DNA from: Actinomycetota bacterium
GTDB taxonomy: Bacteria; Actinomycetota; Actinomycetes; JACCUZ01
Direction of reading: 5' to 3'
DNA length: 47,618 nt
NCBI GenBank assembly: GCA_030841035.1
Contig: JAVEDI010000071.1
Location: 1 to 47,618, forward strand
The notes beneath the pieces are model-generated. The model was not told the DNA's origin. It ran no database searches and worked only from the letters and a program-made list of their open reading frames with translations. The position numbers and the translations under genes are program-made. Shown here piece by piece: positions 17,633 to 28,400 of the stretch (position 1 is its first letter; the number at the start of each line of letters is the position of its first letter).

Positions 17633-18529
17633 ATGCCAGCCGCCGCCGCTCCGGTCGCCCTTCCGGAGTCCGTCGACGAGGTGCTGCAGGCACTCGCCGA
17701 CGAGCCCGAGGCGATGATCCTGGCCGGTGGCACCGACCTGATGGTCGAGGTGAACGCGGGCCGCCGACGACCGGTGTCAGTGGTGAGCCTGACGCGGGTG
17801 CGGGAGCTGGCCGGCTGGTCTCGTGACGGCGACGAGGTCGTGCTCGGTGCCTGCCTGACGTACGCCGACATGGAGCGCGGCCCGCTGGCCGCGCTCGTCC
17901 CGGCTCTGGGGCAGGCGGCCCGGACCATCGGCTCACCACAGATCCGGGCCGCGGCCACCATCGGCGGCAACCTCGGCACCGCGTCGCCGGCCGGTGACAC
18001 GCTGCCTGTGCTGGCCGCGCTCGACGCGGTCGTGGAGACAGCGGGCCCGCAAGGCTCCCGACGGCTCTTGGTCGGTGACTTCGTCACCGGGGTCAAGCAG
18101 ACCGCGCTGCTGCCCGGCGAGATCGTGACCGCCGTGCGCGTGCCGCTGCGGCGCGGACGGCAGGAGTTCCTCAAGGTCGGTACCCGCAACGCGATGGTGA
18201 TCAGCGTCGTCATGGTCGCGGTGGTCGTGGACCTCGACGGCCGCACCGTGCGTGCGGGGCTCGGCTCCGTGGCGCCGCGGCCGGTGCGTGCGCGGTCGGC
18301 GGAGGCGTTCGCGGCCGAGCACGCAGACTGGCGGCGTGGCGCTGTCGCCTCGCCCGATGTCGTGGCCCGCTTCGGGCAGCTGTGCGCCGAGGCGACCTCG
18401 CCGATCGACGACCACCGGTCCACCGCGGACTACCGGCGCAGGGCTGTGGCAGTCTGCGCCAGCCGGGCGCTGGCCCGAGTGCTGCCGCCCGAGGGCGTGC
18501 ACGGCGACGGGGGGCCCAGTGACGAGTGA
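17633..18529 (+). CDS. Xanthine dehydrogenase FAD-binding subunit
   Basis: 298-aa FAD subunit of a three-polypeptide molybdenum hydroxylase. ILAGGTDLMVEV (about 28-40) is the FAD diphosphate loop and IRAAATIGGNLGTASPAGD the second FAD motif. A CO-dehydrogenase-type C-terminal domain follows. It passes electrons from the Fe-S subunit to NAD+ or another acceptor. The neighbouring uricase operon points to xanthine/hypoxanthine as substrate. Start ATG 17633; the 153-nt gap to the divergent fusion gene must hold both promoters. Its 3' end overlaps the next gene by 11 nt. Confidence 0.92.
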   Translation: MPAAAAPVALPESVDEVLQALADEPEAMILAGGTDLMVEVNAGRRRPVSVVSLTRVRELAGWSRDGDEVVLGACLTYADMERGPLAALVPALGQAARTIGSPQIRAAATIGGNLGTASPAGDTLPVLAALDAVVETAGPQGSRRLLVGDFVTGVKQTALLPGEIVTAVRVPLRRGRQEFLKVGTRNAMVISVVMVAVVVDLDGRTVRAGLGSVAPRPVRARSAEAFAAEHADWRRGAVASPDVVARFGQLCAEATSPIDDHRSTADYRRRAVAVCASRALARVLPPEGVHGDGGPSDE

Positions 18530-19028
18530 GACGGTGACGTTCCGGCTGACGGTCAACGGCCGGCCGCGTGACGTGGAGGGCGCCTGGCTCGGCGAGAGCC
18601 TGTTGTACGTGCTGCGCGAGCGGCTGGGCCTGCCGGGCTCCAAGAACGCCTGCGAGCAGGGCGAGTGCGGCTCGTGCTCGGTGCGCCTCGATGACCGGCT
18701 GGTCTGTGCCTGTCTGGTGCTCGCCGCCGAGGCGCAGGGCCGGTCCGTCGCCACCGTCGAGGGGCTGTCGGCGGGCGACCGGACGCTTACCGACGTACAG
18801 CAGGCGTTTCTCGACCAGGGCGCCGTGCAGTGCGGCTTCTGCACGCCCGGCCTGGTGATGTCCGTGCATGACCTGCTCGACCGCAACCCGGCGCCCGACG
18901 AGCTCGAGCTGCGCGAGGCGATCTCGGGGAACCTGTGCCGCTGCACCGGCTACGGCCGGATCCTCGCGGCGGCGCGCACCGTCGTCGAGCGCCGGGCTGC
19001 CGCGACACCGGAACGGGAGCTGCCGTGA
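18519..19028 (+). CDS. Xanthine dehydrogenase 2Fe-2S subunit
   Basis: 169-aa Fe-S subunit. The plant-type 2Fe-2S cluster uses C45, C50, C53 and C65 (CEQGECGSC, then CAC). The second, helical cluster uses C105, C108, C140 and C142 (CGFC, then CRC). It shuttles electrons from the molybdenum centre to FAD. GTG 18519 gives the family N-terminus (TFRLTVNGRP) and overlaps the preceding gene by 11 nt; the frame is open further upstream but that part is not family-like. Confidence 0.95.
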   Translation: MTSETVTFRLTVNGRPRDVEGAWLGESLLYVLRERLGLPGSKNACEQGECGSCSVRLDDRLVCACLVLAAEAQGRSVATVEGLSAGDRTLTDVQQAFLDQGAVQCGFCTPGLVMSVHDLLDRNPAPDELELREAISGNLCRCTGYGRILAAARTVVERRAAATPERELP

Positions 19029-21190
19029 CGGTGACGGGTGAGCGACTGCGCACCGGACGTGGCCTCGGCACCAGCGCCGCCCGCCCCGACGGGGTGCCCA
19101 AGGTGTCGGGCACCTTCGGGTTCTCGAGCGACCTGCATGCCGACGGCATGGTGTGGGGGCACGTGCTGAGGTCCCCCCACCCAAGTGCGCGGATCCTCGG
19201 CGTCGACATCGGCCCGGCGCTCGCCATGGCCGGTGTCCACGCCGTGCTCACCGCCGACGACGTACCGGGCACCAACGGGTTCGGGCTCGAGCACGCCGAC
19301 CAGCCGGTGTTCGCCCGTGACGTGGTGCGGTTCACCGGCGAGGCGGTCGCCGCCGTCGCGGCCGACCATCCCGACACGGCGCGCCGCGCTGCGCAGGCGA
19401 TCGTCGTGCACTACGAGCCGGTCGAGCCCGTGGTCGACCCCGAGGCCGCGATCGTGGCGGCGCCGATCCACCCGGACGGCAACGTGTTCCGCCACCTGGT
19501 GATCCGGCACGGCGACATCGCGGCCGAGGGCGACGTCGTGGTCGAGGGGACGTACGAGGTCGGCATGCAGGACCAGGCCTTCATGGGCCCCGAGTCGGGC
19601 CTCGCGGTGCCCGACGACGTCGGCGGCGTCGACCTCTACATGTCGACCCAGTGGCTGCACGTCGACCGTGACCAGGTCGCCGACTGCCTGGGGCTCGCCC
19701 CCGAGCAGGTGCGGCTCACCCTCGCCGGAGTCGGTGGGGCGTTCGGCGCCCGCGAGGACGTGAGCATGCAGGTGCACATCTGCCTGCTCGCCCTGCACAC
19801 GGGGCGGCCGGTGAAGATGGTGTTCTCCCGGGAGGAGTCGTTCCTCGGGCACGTGCACCGCCATCCCGCGCGGATGCACTACCGCCACCACGCCACGCGT
19901 GACGGCCGGCTGGTCAAGGTCGAGGCGCGGATGCTGCTCGACGGCGGCGCGTACGCGTCGACCAGCGGGCCGGTGCTCGTCAACGCCTGCTGCTTCGCGG
20001 CCGGCCCGTACCACGTGCCCAACGCGCTCATCGAGGGCTGGGCGGTGCGCACCAACAACCCGCCCTGCGGGGCCATGCGTGGCTTCGGTGCCGTGCAGGC
20101 CTGCTTCGGTCACGAGTCGCAGATGGACCGCCTGGCTGCCGAGCTGGGCCTCGATCCGGTCGAGCTGCGGCTGCGCAACGCGATGCGGACCGGCGACTGC
20201 ATCCCCACCGGCCAGGTCGTGTCCGGAGCCGCCCCCGTGGCGGAGCTGATCCGCACCTGCGCCGCGGCGCCGCTGCCGGCTCTCGACCCGGCTCCCTCAC
20301 CGATGTCGATGCCGGGCGGCTCCGGTCGGGCGGCCGACGCGGGGCGCGTGCGGCGCGGTGTGGGGTTCGCGGTCGGCTTCAAGAACCTGATGTACTCCGC
20401 CGGCTTCGACGACTTCTCGACCGCCCGCGTCCGGCTCGACGAAGGGGTCGCCACGGTGACCTGTGCCGCGGCCGAGGTCGGCCAGGGCTTCGTGACGCTG
20501 GCCCAGCAGATCGTGCGCGACGTCCTCGGCGTCGACGAGGTCGTGGTGGCGCCGGCGGAGACGATGACCATCGGGTCTGCCGGGTCCACGTCGGCCAGCC
20601 GCCAGACCTGGATGTCCGGTGGCGCCGTGCAAGGAGCCGCACTCGCGGTACGTGCCCGGCTCGAGGCCGGGCAGACCGGGCCGATCGAGGAGACCTACGA
20701 GCACCACCACCCGCCTACCTTCCCGCTCGACGACAACGGCCAGGGCAACGCGCACGTGTCGTACGTGTTCGCCGCGCATCGGGCAGTGGTCGACGTCGAC
20801 CTCGATCTGGGTCTGGTCCGGGTCGTCGAGATCGCGACGTCGCAGGACGTGGGCAGGGTGCTCAACCCGGTGCAGGTCGTCGGCCAGATCGAGGGCGGCA
20901 TCGCGCAAGGGGTCGGGCTCGCCGTGATGGAGGAGATCGTGCTCGACCGCGGTCTGGTGCGCAACGCCTCGTTCACCGACTACCTCATCCCGACGGCGCT
21001 GGACATGCCGACGGTCACCGTCGCCGCGCTGATCGAGGAGCCCGAGCCGGGCGCCCCGTTCGGCGCGAAGGGCGTGGGGGAGCCGCCCACGATCTCCTCG
21101 TCGGCGGCGGTCGCGGCGGCGATCCGCGCCGCGACCGGTCTCGCGCTGCCCCGCATCCCGGTACGCCCGCAGGACATCGCGCTCGCCTGA
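19025..21190 (+). CDS. Xanthine dehydrogenase molybdenum-binding subunit
   Basis: 721-aa molybdopterin-binding subunit that hydroxylates xanthine or hypoxanthine towards urate. The N-terminal ald_Xan_dh_C domain (about 10-120) precedes the Mo domain. GVGGAFGARED, CGAMRGFGAVQ and GQGFVTLAQQ are molybdopterin-contact motifs. The catalytic base glutamate is in FGAKGVGEPP near the C-terminus. The GTG start overlaps the upstream stop by 4 nt. Subfamily members oxidise varied purines and aldehydes, so substrate is inferred from the adjacent uricase operon. No XdhC-type maturation gene is present in the window. Confidence 0.93.
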   Translation: MTVTGERLRTGRGLGTSAARPDGVPKVSGTFGFSSDLHADGMVWGHVLRSPHPSARILGVDIGPALAMAGVHAVLTADDVPGTNGFGLEHADQPVFARDVVRFTGEAVAAVAADHPDTARRAAQAIVVHYEPVEPVVDPEAAIVAAPIHPDGNVFRHLVIRHGDIAAEGDVVVEGTYEVGMQDQAFMGPESGLAVPDDVGGVDLYMSTQWLHVDRDQVADCLGLAPEQVRLTLAGVGGAFGAREDVSMQVHICLLALHTGRPVKMVFSREESFLGHVHRHPARMHYRHHATRDGRLVKVEARMLLDGGAYASTSGPVLVNACCFAAGPYHVPNALIEGWAVRTNNPPCGAMRGFGAVQACFGHESQMDRLAAELGLDPVELRLRNAMRTGDCIPTGQVVSGAAPVAELIRTCAAAPLPALDPAPSPMSMPGGSGRAADAGRVRRGVGFAVGFKNLMYSAGFDDFSTARVRLDEGVATVTCAAAEVGQGFVTLAQQIVRDVLGVDEVVVAPAETMTIGSAGSTSASRQTWMSGGAVQGAALAVRARLEAGQTGPIEETYEHHHPPTFPLDDNGQGNAHVSYVFAAHRAVVDVDLDLGLVRVVEIATSQDVGRVLNPVQVVGQIEGGIAQGVGLAVMEEIVLDRGLVRNASFTDYLIPTALDMPTVTVAALIEEPEPGAPFGAKGVGEPPTISSSAAVAAAIRAATGLALPRIPVRPQDIALA

Positions 21191-21264
21191 TCGCCGGTGC
21201 CGAGCCGCGACCACCCGGGGCGGACCCACCGGGCCGGGTTGACCTGAAGCCGACGTGAGCCCCC

Positions 21265-22716
21265 ATGGTTGGCTGCATGGCTGTGACCGCCCAACCTTCG
21301 AGCGAGCCACCTGCCGTGCGTCGCGGTGGGGTGGGGCGCTCCGGTGCGACCACCACGCACCGGCAGCCGCGGCTGCTCGACCGCGCCCACCGCAGCGTCG
21401 TGCTGGGCGTCGTCGGCGTGATCGTGGCGCTGGCCTTCGAGGCCATCGCCGTCGCGACCGCGATGCCGGTCGCGGCGCGCGAGCTGGGCGGGCTGCGCTC
21501 CTACGGGCTGGCGTTCTCGATCTTCCTGACCACCAGCCTGCTCGGCATGGTCACTGCCGGGGAGATCTCCGACCGGCGCGGCCCGGTGCTGCCGTTCGCG
21601 TCGGCCTCGCTGATCTTCGCGGCAGGGCTGGCCCTCGCCGGTGCCGCGCCGACGATGTGGGTGCTCGTCCTCGCTCGAGGGGTGCAGGGCTTCGGCGCAG
21701 GTCTGAACATCGTGGCGCTGTACGTCGTGGTCGCGCGGGCCTTCCCGGAGGCGCTGCGGCCACGCGTGTTCTCGGCGATGTCCAGCGGCTGGATCGTCCC
21801 GGCCCTCATCGGTCCGCCGATCGCCGGCCTGCTCGCCGACCACGTGTCGTGGCGGTGGGTGTTCCTCGGCGTGCTGCCGCTCGTGGTGATCGCCACCGCG
21901 CTGGTGCTGCCGCACCTGCGCGGCATCGACGGGGCCTCGGCGCAAGCCGACGGCGGGCAGGCGAGCAGCCGTCAGCCCAGCCGTCTGCTCCCCGCGCTGG
22001 GCGCCGCGGCTGGCACCGGGCTCCTGCAGTACGCCGGGCAGCTGCTGGGCTGGTGGTCGCTGCCGCTGGTGGCCGGCGCCGTCGCGCTGCTGGTGCCCAG
22101 CGTGCCGCGACTGCTGCCGCCCGGCGCCCTCCGCTTCGCCCGCGGGCTGCCGACGGTCGTCGTCCTGCGTGGGGTCTTCGCGGGAGCCTTCTTCGGCGCC
22201 GAGACCTTCATCCCCCTGCTGCTGATCGAGCAGCGCGGTCTCGCGACGACGCTCGCAGGCGCCTCGCTGACCGGTGGGGCCCTGACCTGGGCTTTGGGCG
22301 CGTGGTACCAGGGCCGGCCCGGGCTGCGTCTCCCCCGGACGCGGCTGGTCACCGGGGGGCTGGCGCTCGTGGCGCTCGGCATCGGGCTGACCGCGACCGT
22401 GCTCCTGAGCGCCGTGCCGCCGTTCATGGCGGCGATCGGTTGGCTGGTGGGCGGGCTCGGCATGGGCCTGGGCCTCACGTCGCTCAGCGTCCTCGTGCTC
22501 GAGCTCTCGCCGGTCGAGCAGCAGGGTGCCAACGCGGCGGCCCTGCAGGTGAGCGACGCCCTGGGGTCCATCGTGCTGATTGGCGTGGCCGGGGCGATCT
22601 TCGCAGGCCTGCACACCGCCGGGGGCGACAACGCCGGTGTGTTCCTGCTCATCTTCACTGTGATGGCCGCCGTCGCCGTAGGGGGCGCTGTGCTCGCGCC
22701 ACGGGCGCGCGGCTGA
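21265..22716 (+). CDS. MFS transporter
   Basis: 483-aa polytopic membrane protein. A charged N-terminus of about 45 residues precedes a first helix with VALAFEAIAVATAMPVAAREL, the DHA2-like TM1 pattern. GEISDRRGPVLPF is the MFS loop 2-3 motif. About 12-14 hydrophobic segments follow. Substrate unknown; its position after xanthine dehydrogenase (74 nt) could suggest a purine or ureide, but the drug-exporter-like TM1 argues against that. Starts at ATG 21265 and ATG 21277 are equally possible; neither has a strong ribosome site. Confidence 0.85.
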   Translation: MVGCMAVTAQPSSEPPAVRRGGVGRSGATTTHRQPRLLDRAHRSVVLGVVGVIVALAFEAIAVATAMPVAARELGGLRSYGLAFSIFLTTSLLGMVTAGEISDRRGPVLPFASASLIFAAGLALAGAAPTMWVLVLARGVQGFGAGLNIVALYVVVARAFPEALRPRVFSAMSSGWIVPALIGPPIAGLLADHVSWRWVFLGVLPLVVIATALVLPHLRGIDGASAQADGGQASSRQPSRLLPALGAAAGTGLLQYAGQLLGWWSLPLVAGAVALLVPSVPRLLPPGALRFARGLPTVVVLRGVFAGAFFGAETFIPLLLIEQRGLATTLAGASLTGGALTWALGAWYQGRPGLRLPRTRLVTGGLALVALGIGLTATVLLSAVPPFMAAIGWLVGGLGMGLGLTSLSVLVLELSPVEQQGANAAALQVSDALGSIVLIGVAGAIFAGLHTAGGDNAGVFLLIFTVMAAVAVGGAVLAPRARG

Positions 22717-22797
22717 GTCGGCGCGACACGCGATAGCACGCCCCCCGCACTTCGCGGAGCATCGCGCCGGCTCGGCATGTCGGTCCGTGAGCCCCGA

Positions 22798-22803
22798 TAG
22801 CCT
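22798..22803 (+). promoter_or_regulatory. -10-like hexamer TAGCCT before helicase gene
   Basis: TAGCCT ends 10 nt before ATG 22814 and no Shine-Dalgarno intervenes. This favours ATG 22814 over the in-frame GTG at 22787, which lies upstream of the box. Confidence 0.4.
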
Positions 22804-22813
22804 CACGGGACCG

Positions 22814-24592
22814 ATGAGCACCGCAGCCGCCTCCCACCTTCCCCCTGCCTACCCCCTCCGCGCCCCCTGGGGCACTGCCAGCGCACTTCGCGCCTGGCAG
22901 CAGGAGGCCCTGGAGGCCTATCTCCGCGAGCAGCCACGCGACTTCCTCGCGGCCGCGACCCCCGGCGCCGGCAAGACGGCGTTCGCGTTGCGCGTGGCCA
23001 GCGAGCTGCTCGGGAGCTGTACCGTCCAGGCGGTCACCGTCATCGCCCCGACCGAGCACCTCAAGCACCAGTGGGCCGAGGCAGCGAGCCGCGTCGGCAT
23101 CAGCCTGGACCCGACGTTTCGCAACAGCGCGGGCGCGGCGTCGGCTGACTTCACCGGCGTGGCCCTGACCTATGCGCAGGTCGCGGCCCAGCCCCTGCTG
23201 CACCGCCGGCGCACGGAGACCCGCAAGACCCTGGTCATCCTCGACGAGATCCACCACGCCGGCGACGCCCTCTCCTGGGGTGACGCGGTGCGCGAGGCGT
23301 TCGAGCCCGCCACCCGTCGCCTCGCCCTCACCGGCACGCCGTTCCGATCCGACACCAGCGCGATCCCGTTCGTCACCTACGCCCGAGGCGCCGACGGCGT
23401 ACGCCGGTCCGCGGCCGACTACTCCTACGGCTACGGGCGCGGCCTGGCCGACGGCGTCGTACGCCCGGTCATGTTCCTGTCCTACAGCGGGCAGATGCGC
23501 TGGCGCACCCGCGCCGGGCACGAGGTGTCGGCCGCGCTCGGCGAGCCGCTCACCAAGGACCTCACCGCCCACGCCTGGCGCACCGCGCTGGACCCGGGCG
23601 GCAACTGGATCCCGCAGGTGCTGGCCGCGGCCGACCGGCGACTCACCGAGGTACGCCGGGGCGTGCCCGACGCCGGCGGGCTGGTGATCGCGACCGACCA
23701 GGCGACCGCCCGCGCCTATGCCGCCCGGCTGCGCCGCATCACCGGTGAGGCGCCGACGGTGGTGCTCTCCGACGAGCCGGGGTCCAGCGCGCGGATCGCC
23801 GCGTTCGGTGCCGACAGCTCGCGGTGGATGGTCGCCGTACGCATGGTCTCCGAAGGTGTCGACGTGCCGCGGCTCGCGGTCGGGGTCTACGCCACGTCCA
23901 TCGCGACGCCGTTGTTCTTCGCCCAGGCCGTGGGCCGTTTCGTTCGCGCCCGCCGACGGGGTGAGACGGCCTCGGTGTTCCTGCCGTCGGTGCCGCTGCT
24001 GCTGCAGCACGCCGCCGAGCTGGAGGTGGAGCGTGACCACGCGCTCGACCGGACGCGCAGCGGCGACGAGGAGGACGGGCCGTTCTGGTCGGAGGATGCG
24101 CTCGTGGCCGCGGCCAACCGCACGCAGAGCGGGCCCGGAGCCGACGAGGGGATCGATTTCGAGGCCCTCGAGGCGGAGGCGACGTTCGACCGGGTGCTCT
24201 TCGACGGCGGCGAGTTCGGCACTCCGGCCGCGGTCGGCTCGCAGGAGGAGGCCGACTTCCTGGGCCTGCCGGGGCTGCTCGAGCCCGAGCAGGTCACCAC
24301 CCTGCTGCGGGCCCGCCAGCACGAGCAGCAGGCCGGCCGGGCGCGGCGTACGTCGGCAGCGGCGGGCGGTCCCTGCGCGGCCGACACGGCGGCGCACCAG
24401 GCGGTGCCGGCGTTGCGCAAGGAGCTGAACGGCCTGGTGGGCGCCTGGCACCACCGCACCGGCCTGCCGCACGGTGCGATCCACACGCAGCTGCGGGCTG
24501 AATGCGGAGGACCGCTCGCCGTGCATGCCAGCGCGGCCCAGCTGCGGGAGCGCATAGACATGATCCGCCGCTGGGCAGTGCGCCGCCGCTAG
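22814..24592 (+). CDS. Superfamily 2 DEAD/DEAH-box helicase
   Basis: 592-aa helicase of the XPB/RecG-like SF2 type. Motifs in order: Q-like LRAWQQEAL, Walker A ATPGAGKT (about residue 49), motif Ia APTEHLKHQW, DEIHH (motif II), LTGTPFR (motif III), then a second RecA lobe with VSEGVDVPR (motif V) and AQAVGRFVRARR (motif VI). The C-terminal ~180 residues are acidic then helical with no recognised domain. Orthologues are widespread in actinobacteria as stand-alone genes; substrate and role are unknown. It is convergent with the STAS gene. Confidence 0.9.
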   Translation: MSTAAASHLPPAYPLRAPWGTASALRAWQQEALEAYLREQPRDFLAAATPGAGKTAFALRVASELLGSCTVQAVTVIAPTEHLKHQWAEAASRVGISLDPTFRNSAGAASADFTGVALTYAQVAAQPLLHRRRTETRKTLVILDEIHHAGDALSWGDAVREAFEPATRRLALTGTPFRSDTSAIPFVTYARGADGVRRSAADYSYGYGRGLADGVVRPVMFLSYSGQMRWRTRAGHEVSAALGEPLTKDLTAHAWRTALDPGGNWIPQVLAAADRRLTEVRRGVPDAGGLVIATDQATARAYAARLRRITGEAPTVVLSDEPGSSARIAAFGADSSRWMVAVRMVSEGVDVPRLAVGVYATSIATPLFFAQAVGRFVRARRRGETASVFLPSVPLLLQHAAELEVERDHALDRTRSGDEEDGPFWSEDALVAAANRTQSGPGADEGIDFEALEAEATFDRVLFDGGEFGTPAAVGSQEEADFLGLPGLLEPEQVTTLLRARQHEQQAGRARRTSAAAGGPCAADTAAHQAVPALRKELNGLVGAWHHRTGLPHGAIHTQLRAECGGPLAVHASAAQLRERIDMIRRWAVRRR

Positions 24593-24614
24593 CCGGTGCT
24601 CCGCGCGCGGTGCG

Positions 24615-24995
24615 CTAGTCCGCTGCGGCCTGCGGCGCCGGGGCGCTGCGGACCGACTCGATCGCCCCATCGACCGTCTCGGCGAGCAGGAACGTCTGGT
24701 CCAGGCCGGTGATGGTGAGCACCTTGAGAACCGAGCGGCCGGCCCCGGCGAGCGCAAGGTGGCCGCCGGCGAGCTGCGCCCGGCGGTGTGCGGCCAGCAG
24801 GACCTTCAGGCCGGTCGAGTCCATGAACGTCACCTGGGACAGGTCGAGTACGACGTCCGGGCCGGCCTCGTGCAGCGCGGCGACCAGATGGTCGCCGAGC
24901 TCACCGGCCGTGGCCAGGTCGATCTCCCCGACGACGGTCACCAGGGCAGCGGCGGCGCCGATCCGGGTCGTTGACAGCTGTAGCGGGATGGACAT
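24615..24995 (-). CDS. STAS-domain anti-anti-sigma factor
   Basis: 126-aa SpoIIAA/RsbV-like protein. The phosphorylatable serine is S60 in FMDSTGLKVLL. VVGEIDLATAGEL is the N-terminal STAS strand-helix. In partner switching it is phosphorylated by an RsbW-type kinase and reset by a SpoIIE-type phosphatase; candidates for both are at 5996 and 6599, although 18 kb away. The start ATG 24995 follows an AAGGAT site. Confidence 0.9.
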   Translation of the reverse strand: MSIPLQLSTTRIGAAAALVTVVGEIDLATAGELGDHLVAALHEAGPDVVLDLSQVTFMDSTGLKVLLAAHRRAQLAGGHLALAGAGRSVLKVLTITGLDQTFLLAETVDGAIESVRSAPAPQAAAD

Positions 24996-25116
24996 GCGGA
25001 GGTCATCCTTCGCGGCAGGGAAAACAACGGTGCCCGCGGCCGGTGCTTGGACCGCGGCGGCGCTACCGTCGGCAGTCTAGGGCCCGGCCGCAGCCGTGTG
25101 CGCCATGGGACGGTGC

Positions 25117-26430
25117 CTACCAGCAGCCGGTGACCGTGGCGGCCAGCCGGTCGACCGCGCGACGCGTCGCCAGGGTGGAGGGCACCTGGTTGAGCAGGAA
25201 CGAGAACAGCTTGACGCGCCCGTCGGCGCCGCGCGCGAACCCGCTGAGGGTGATCACGCCCGCCAACGAACCGGTCTTGGCCTCCAGCAGCCCCGCCGCG
25301 CACCTCGTGGGCGCCGTCACGTAGCGCCGGTAACGCGGTGCGAGCGTGCCGGTCCGGCCGGCTACCGCGAGGGACTCGTGCTGCAACGAGTCCAGCTGCG
25401 GGTGGGCCCCGTCGAAGACCAGGGAGAGCACCCGCACGAGGTCGGCGGGCGCGATGCGGTTGCGGCGCGAGAGCCCGCTGCCGTCGTGCAGGACCGCCGT
25501 GCCCAGGTCGACGCCCAGACCGGCGAGCACCTGGTGCTGGGCGAGCCGGGCGCCCGTCCAGGACGGCGCGAAGCCCGCCTTGATCGCCACGAGCCGGTGC
25601 AACGCCTCGGCGTAGTCGTTGTCGCTCTCCCGCAGCATGGTGGCGACCATGGTGGCCACCGGCTGGCCCTCGACCGCGGCCAGCAGCGGCGCCCCGGGCA
25701 GGGCGCGGTGCCGCACAACCGCGCGGACGGTGAGGCCGTATCGGCCCAGCAGCTTGGCGAACACCCGGCCCGCGTCCAGCGACGTGTCCTTCACTCGGTG
25801 CTGGTCGACCACGAGCGCCCGCACCGCGGCGACGTCCCGCGGCACGTACGACGCCCGCCAGCCGTAGGCCAGCGACGGAGCGGGGAACAGCGAGTCGTCG
25901 ACGGACACCGTGACGGTGCTGACGCCGCTGGCGCCGAGCGCAAGCGCGCTGTCGGCTGCGAGGGACCGCAGGTTCGCCCGGGTCAGCGACGGGTCGCCGG
26001 CGCCGACGAGCACGACGCGGTCGGGCGTCTCGCCGCGCACGACCGTGGTGCTCAGTCGCGTGGCCGGGCCGAGCACCTGCAACGCGTTCACGGCGGTGAC
26101 CAGCTTGGTGTTCGACGCGGGGACCTGCCGCTCGAGCGGTGTCTGCTCCCACAGCACCTGGCCCGTCAGCGCATCGGTCACGGTGCCGGCCAGGTCGGGA
26201 CCCAGCCGCGTGCCCGTGGCGCGGGCGAGCAGCTTGTCGTGCACCAGCTGGTCGGTCGTCGAGAGGACCCCGGGGTCGCTCGTGCGCCCGGCGGCGGGCA
26301 CGGCGGTGCGTGGGGGGGTCGCGACGGCAGCGGAGGCAACGGCACCGGAGGTGACCGGCTGGAGGAGGGCGCCCAGCAGCAGCACACCGGTGGCGGCCGC
26401 CGCCCGGTGCAGGAGGGGACGGACGAGCAT
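25117..26430 (-). CDS. dacB: D-alanyl-D-alanine carboxypeptidase/endopeptidase (PBP4 type)
   Basis: 437-aa secreted or periplasm-facing class C penicillin-binding protein that trims peptidoglycan stem peptides. A signal peptide is likely at residues 1-30 (RPLLHR then a hydrophobic run). The active site has S106-x-x-K109 (ASNTK), S269-D-N271 and K385-T-G. The domain between the first two motifs is the PBP4 insertion. AGGAG lies 8-10 nt before ATG 26430. There is a Pro/Ala/Thr-rich linker after the signal. Confidence 0.93.
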   Translation of the reverse strand: MLVRPLLHRAAAATGVLLLGALLQPVTSGAVASAAVATPPRTAVPAAGRTSDPGVLSTTDQLVHDKLLARATGTRLGPDLAGTVTDALTGQVLWEQTPLERQVPASNTKLVTAVNALQVLGPATRLSTTVVRGETPDRVVLVGAGDPSLTRANLRSLAADSALALGASGVSTVTVSVDDSLFPAPSLAYGWRASYVPRDVAAVRALVVDQHRVKDTSLDAGRVFAKLLGRYGLTVRAVVRHRALPGAPLLAAVEGQPVATMVATMLRESDNDYAEALHRLVAIKAGFAPSWTGARLAQHQVLAGLGVDLGTAVLHDGSGLSRRNRIAPADLVRVLSLVFDGAHPQLDSLQHESLAVAGRTGTLAPRYRRYVTAPTRCAAGLLEAKTGSLAGVITLSGFARGADGRVKLFSFLLNQVPSTLATRRAVDRLAATVTGCW

Positions 26431-26514
26431 CGGGTGCGGCTCCTGGGGCTCTGGCGGGTGCGTGCCGGGGGTCTGCGCCGAGTCTGGCCTGCCACAGGCC
26501 CCCCTGGTGGGCGT

Positions 26515-27033
26515 TTACGACGACTTTGCCGGACTCGTCGCCGTGCTGGCGAGGCGCACGAGCGGCTGGACGCGGTAGGGGATCTGGGTCGCGAGGGCGA
26601 TCACCGTCGACGTGCGCACCACGGCCTCGCTCTCGACGACCCGGTCGATGACCCGCTGCAGGTCGGCGTTGGACCGGGCCACGATGCGCACGAACATGTC
26701 GCCGGCACCGGTGATCGTGTGCACCTCGAGCACCTCGGGGATCCGCGCGAGGTGGGCGGCGACCGCGTCGTGCCCGGGCCGGTCGGGGCTGGCCTGGCGG
26801 ATCTCGAGGGTGGCGAACGCGGTCACGGTCCAGCCCATCGCCGCGGCGTCCAGCTCGGGTCCCCAGCCGGTGATCACGCCGCCGCGGGCCAGCCGGTCGA
26901 GCCGGGCCTGCACCGTGCCACGCGCGACGCCGAGCCGGCGGGAGCACTCGAGCACCCCGATGCGTGGCTCCTGCGTGAACAGCGACAGCAGCCGTCCGTC
27001 GAGATCGTCGAGCTGGTGCGTGGCGGTGGTCAC
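26515..27033 (-). CDS. Lrp/AsnC-family transcriptional regulator
   Basis: 172 aa. An N-terminal winged helix-turn-helix (HQLDDLDGRLLSLFTQEPRIGVLECSRRLGVARGTVQARLDRL, about residues 6-50) is followed by a RAM/ACT ligand-binding domain (about 70-150). GTG 27033 is preceded by GGAGAGG at an ideal 6-7 nt; the longer TTG reading from 27075 would start inside the operator palindrome. It is divergent from hpd, and together with the inverted repeat between them this suggests control of tyrosine catabolism and of itself. The effector is probably an aromatic amino acid or keto acid, by inference. Confidence 0.9.
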   Translation of the reverse strand: MTTATHQLDDLDGRLLSLFTQEPRIGVLECSRRLGVARGTVQARLDRLARGGVITGWGPELDAAAMGWTVTAFATLEIRQASPDRPGHDAVAAHLARIPEVLEVHTITGAGDMFVRIVARSNADLQRVIDRVVESEAVVRTSTVIALATQIPYRVQPLVRLASTATSPAKSS

Positions 27034-27053
27034 GATGTCCTCTCCTGGCGTAG

Positions 27054-28385
<1,332 letters not shown>

Positions 28386-28400
28386 CGCCGGCGACCCGGG

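Noticed and set aside
20980-22821. 613-codon minus-strand frame opposite the MFS gene
   Set aside because: Hydrophilic, Arg/Gln/His-rich antisense shadow of a hydrophobic membrane protein gene.
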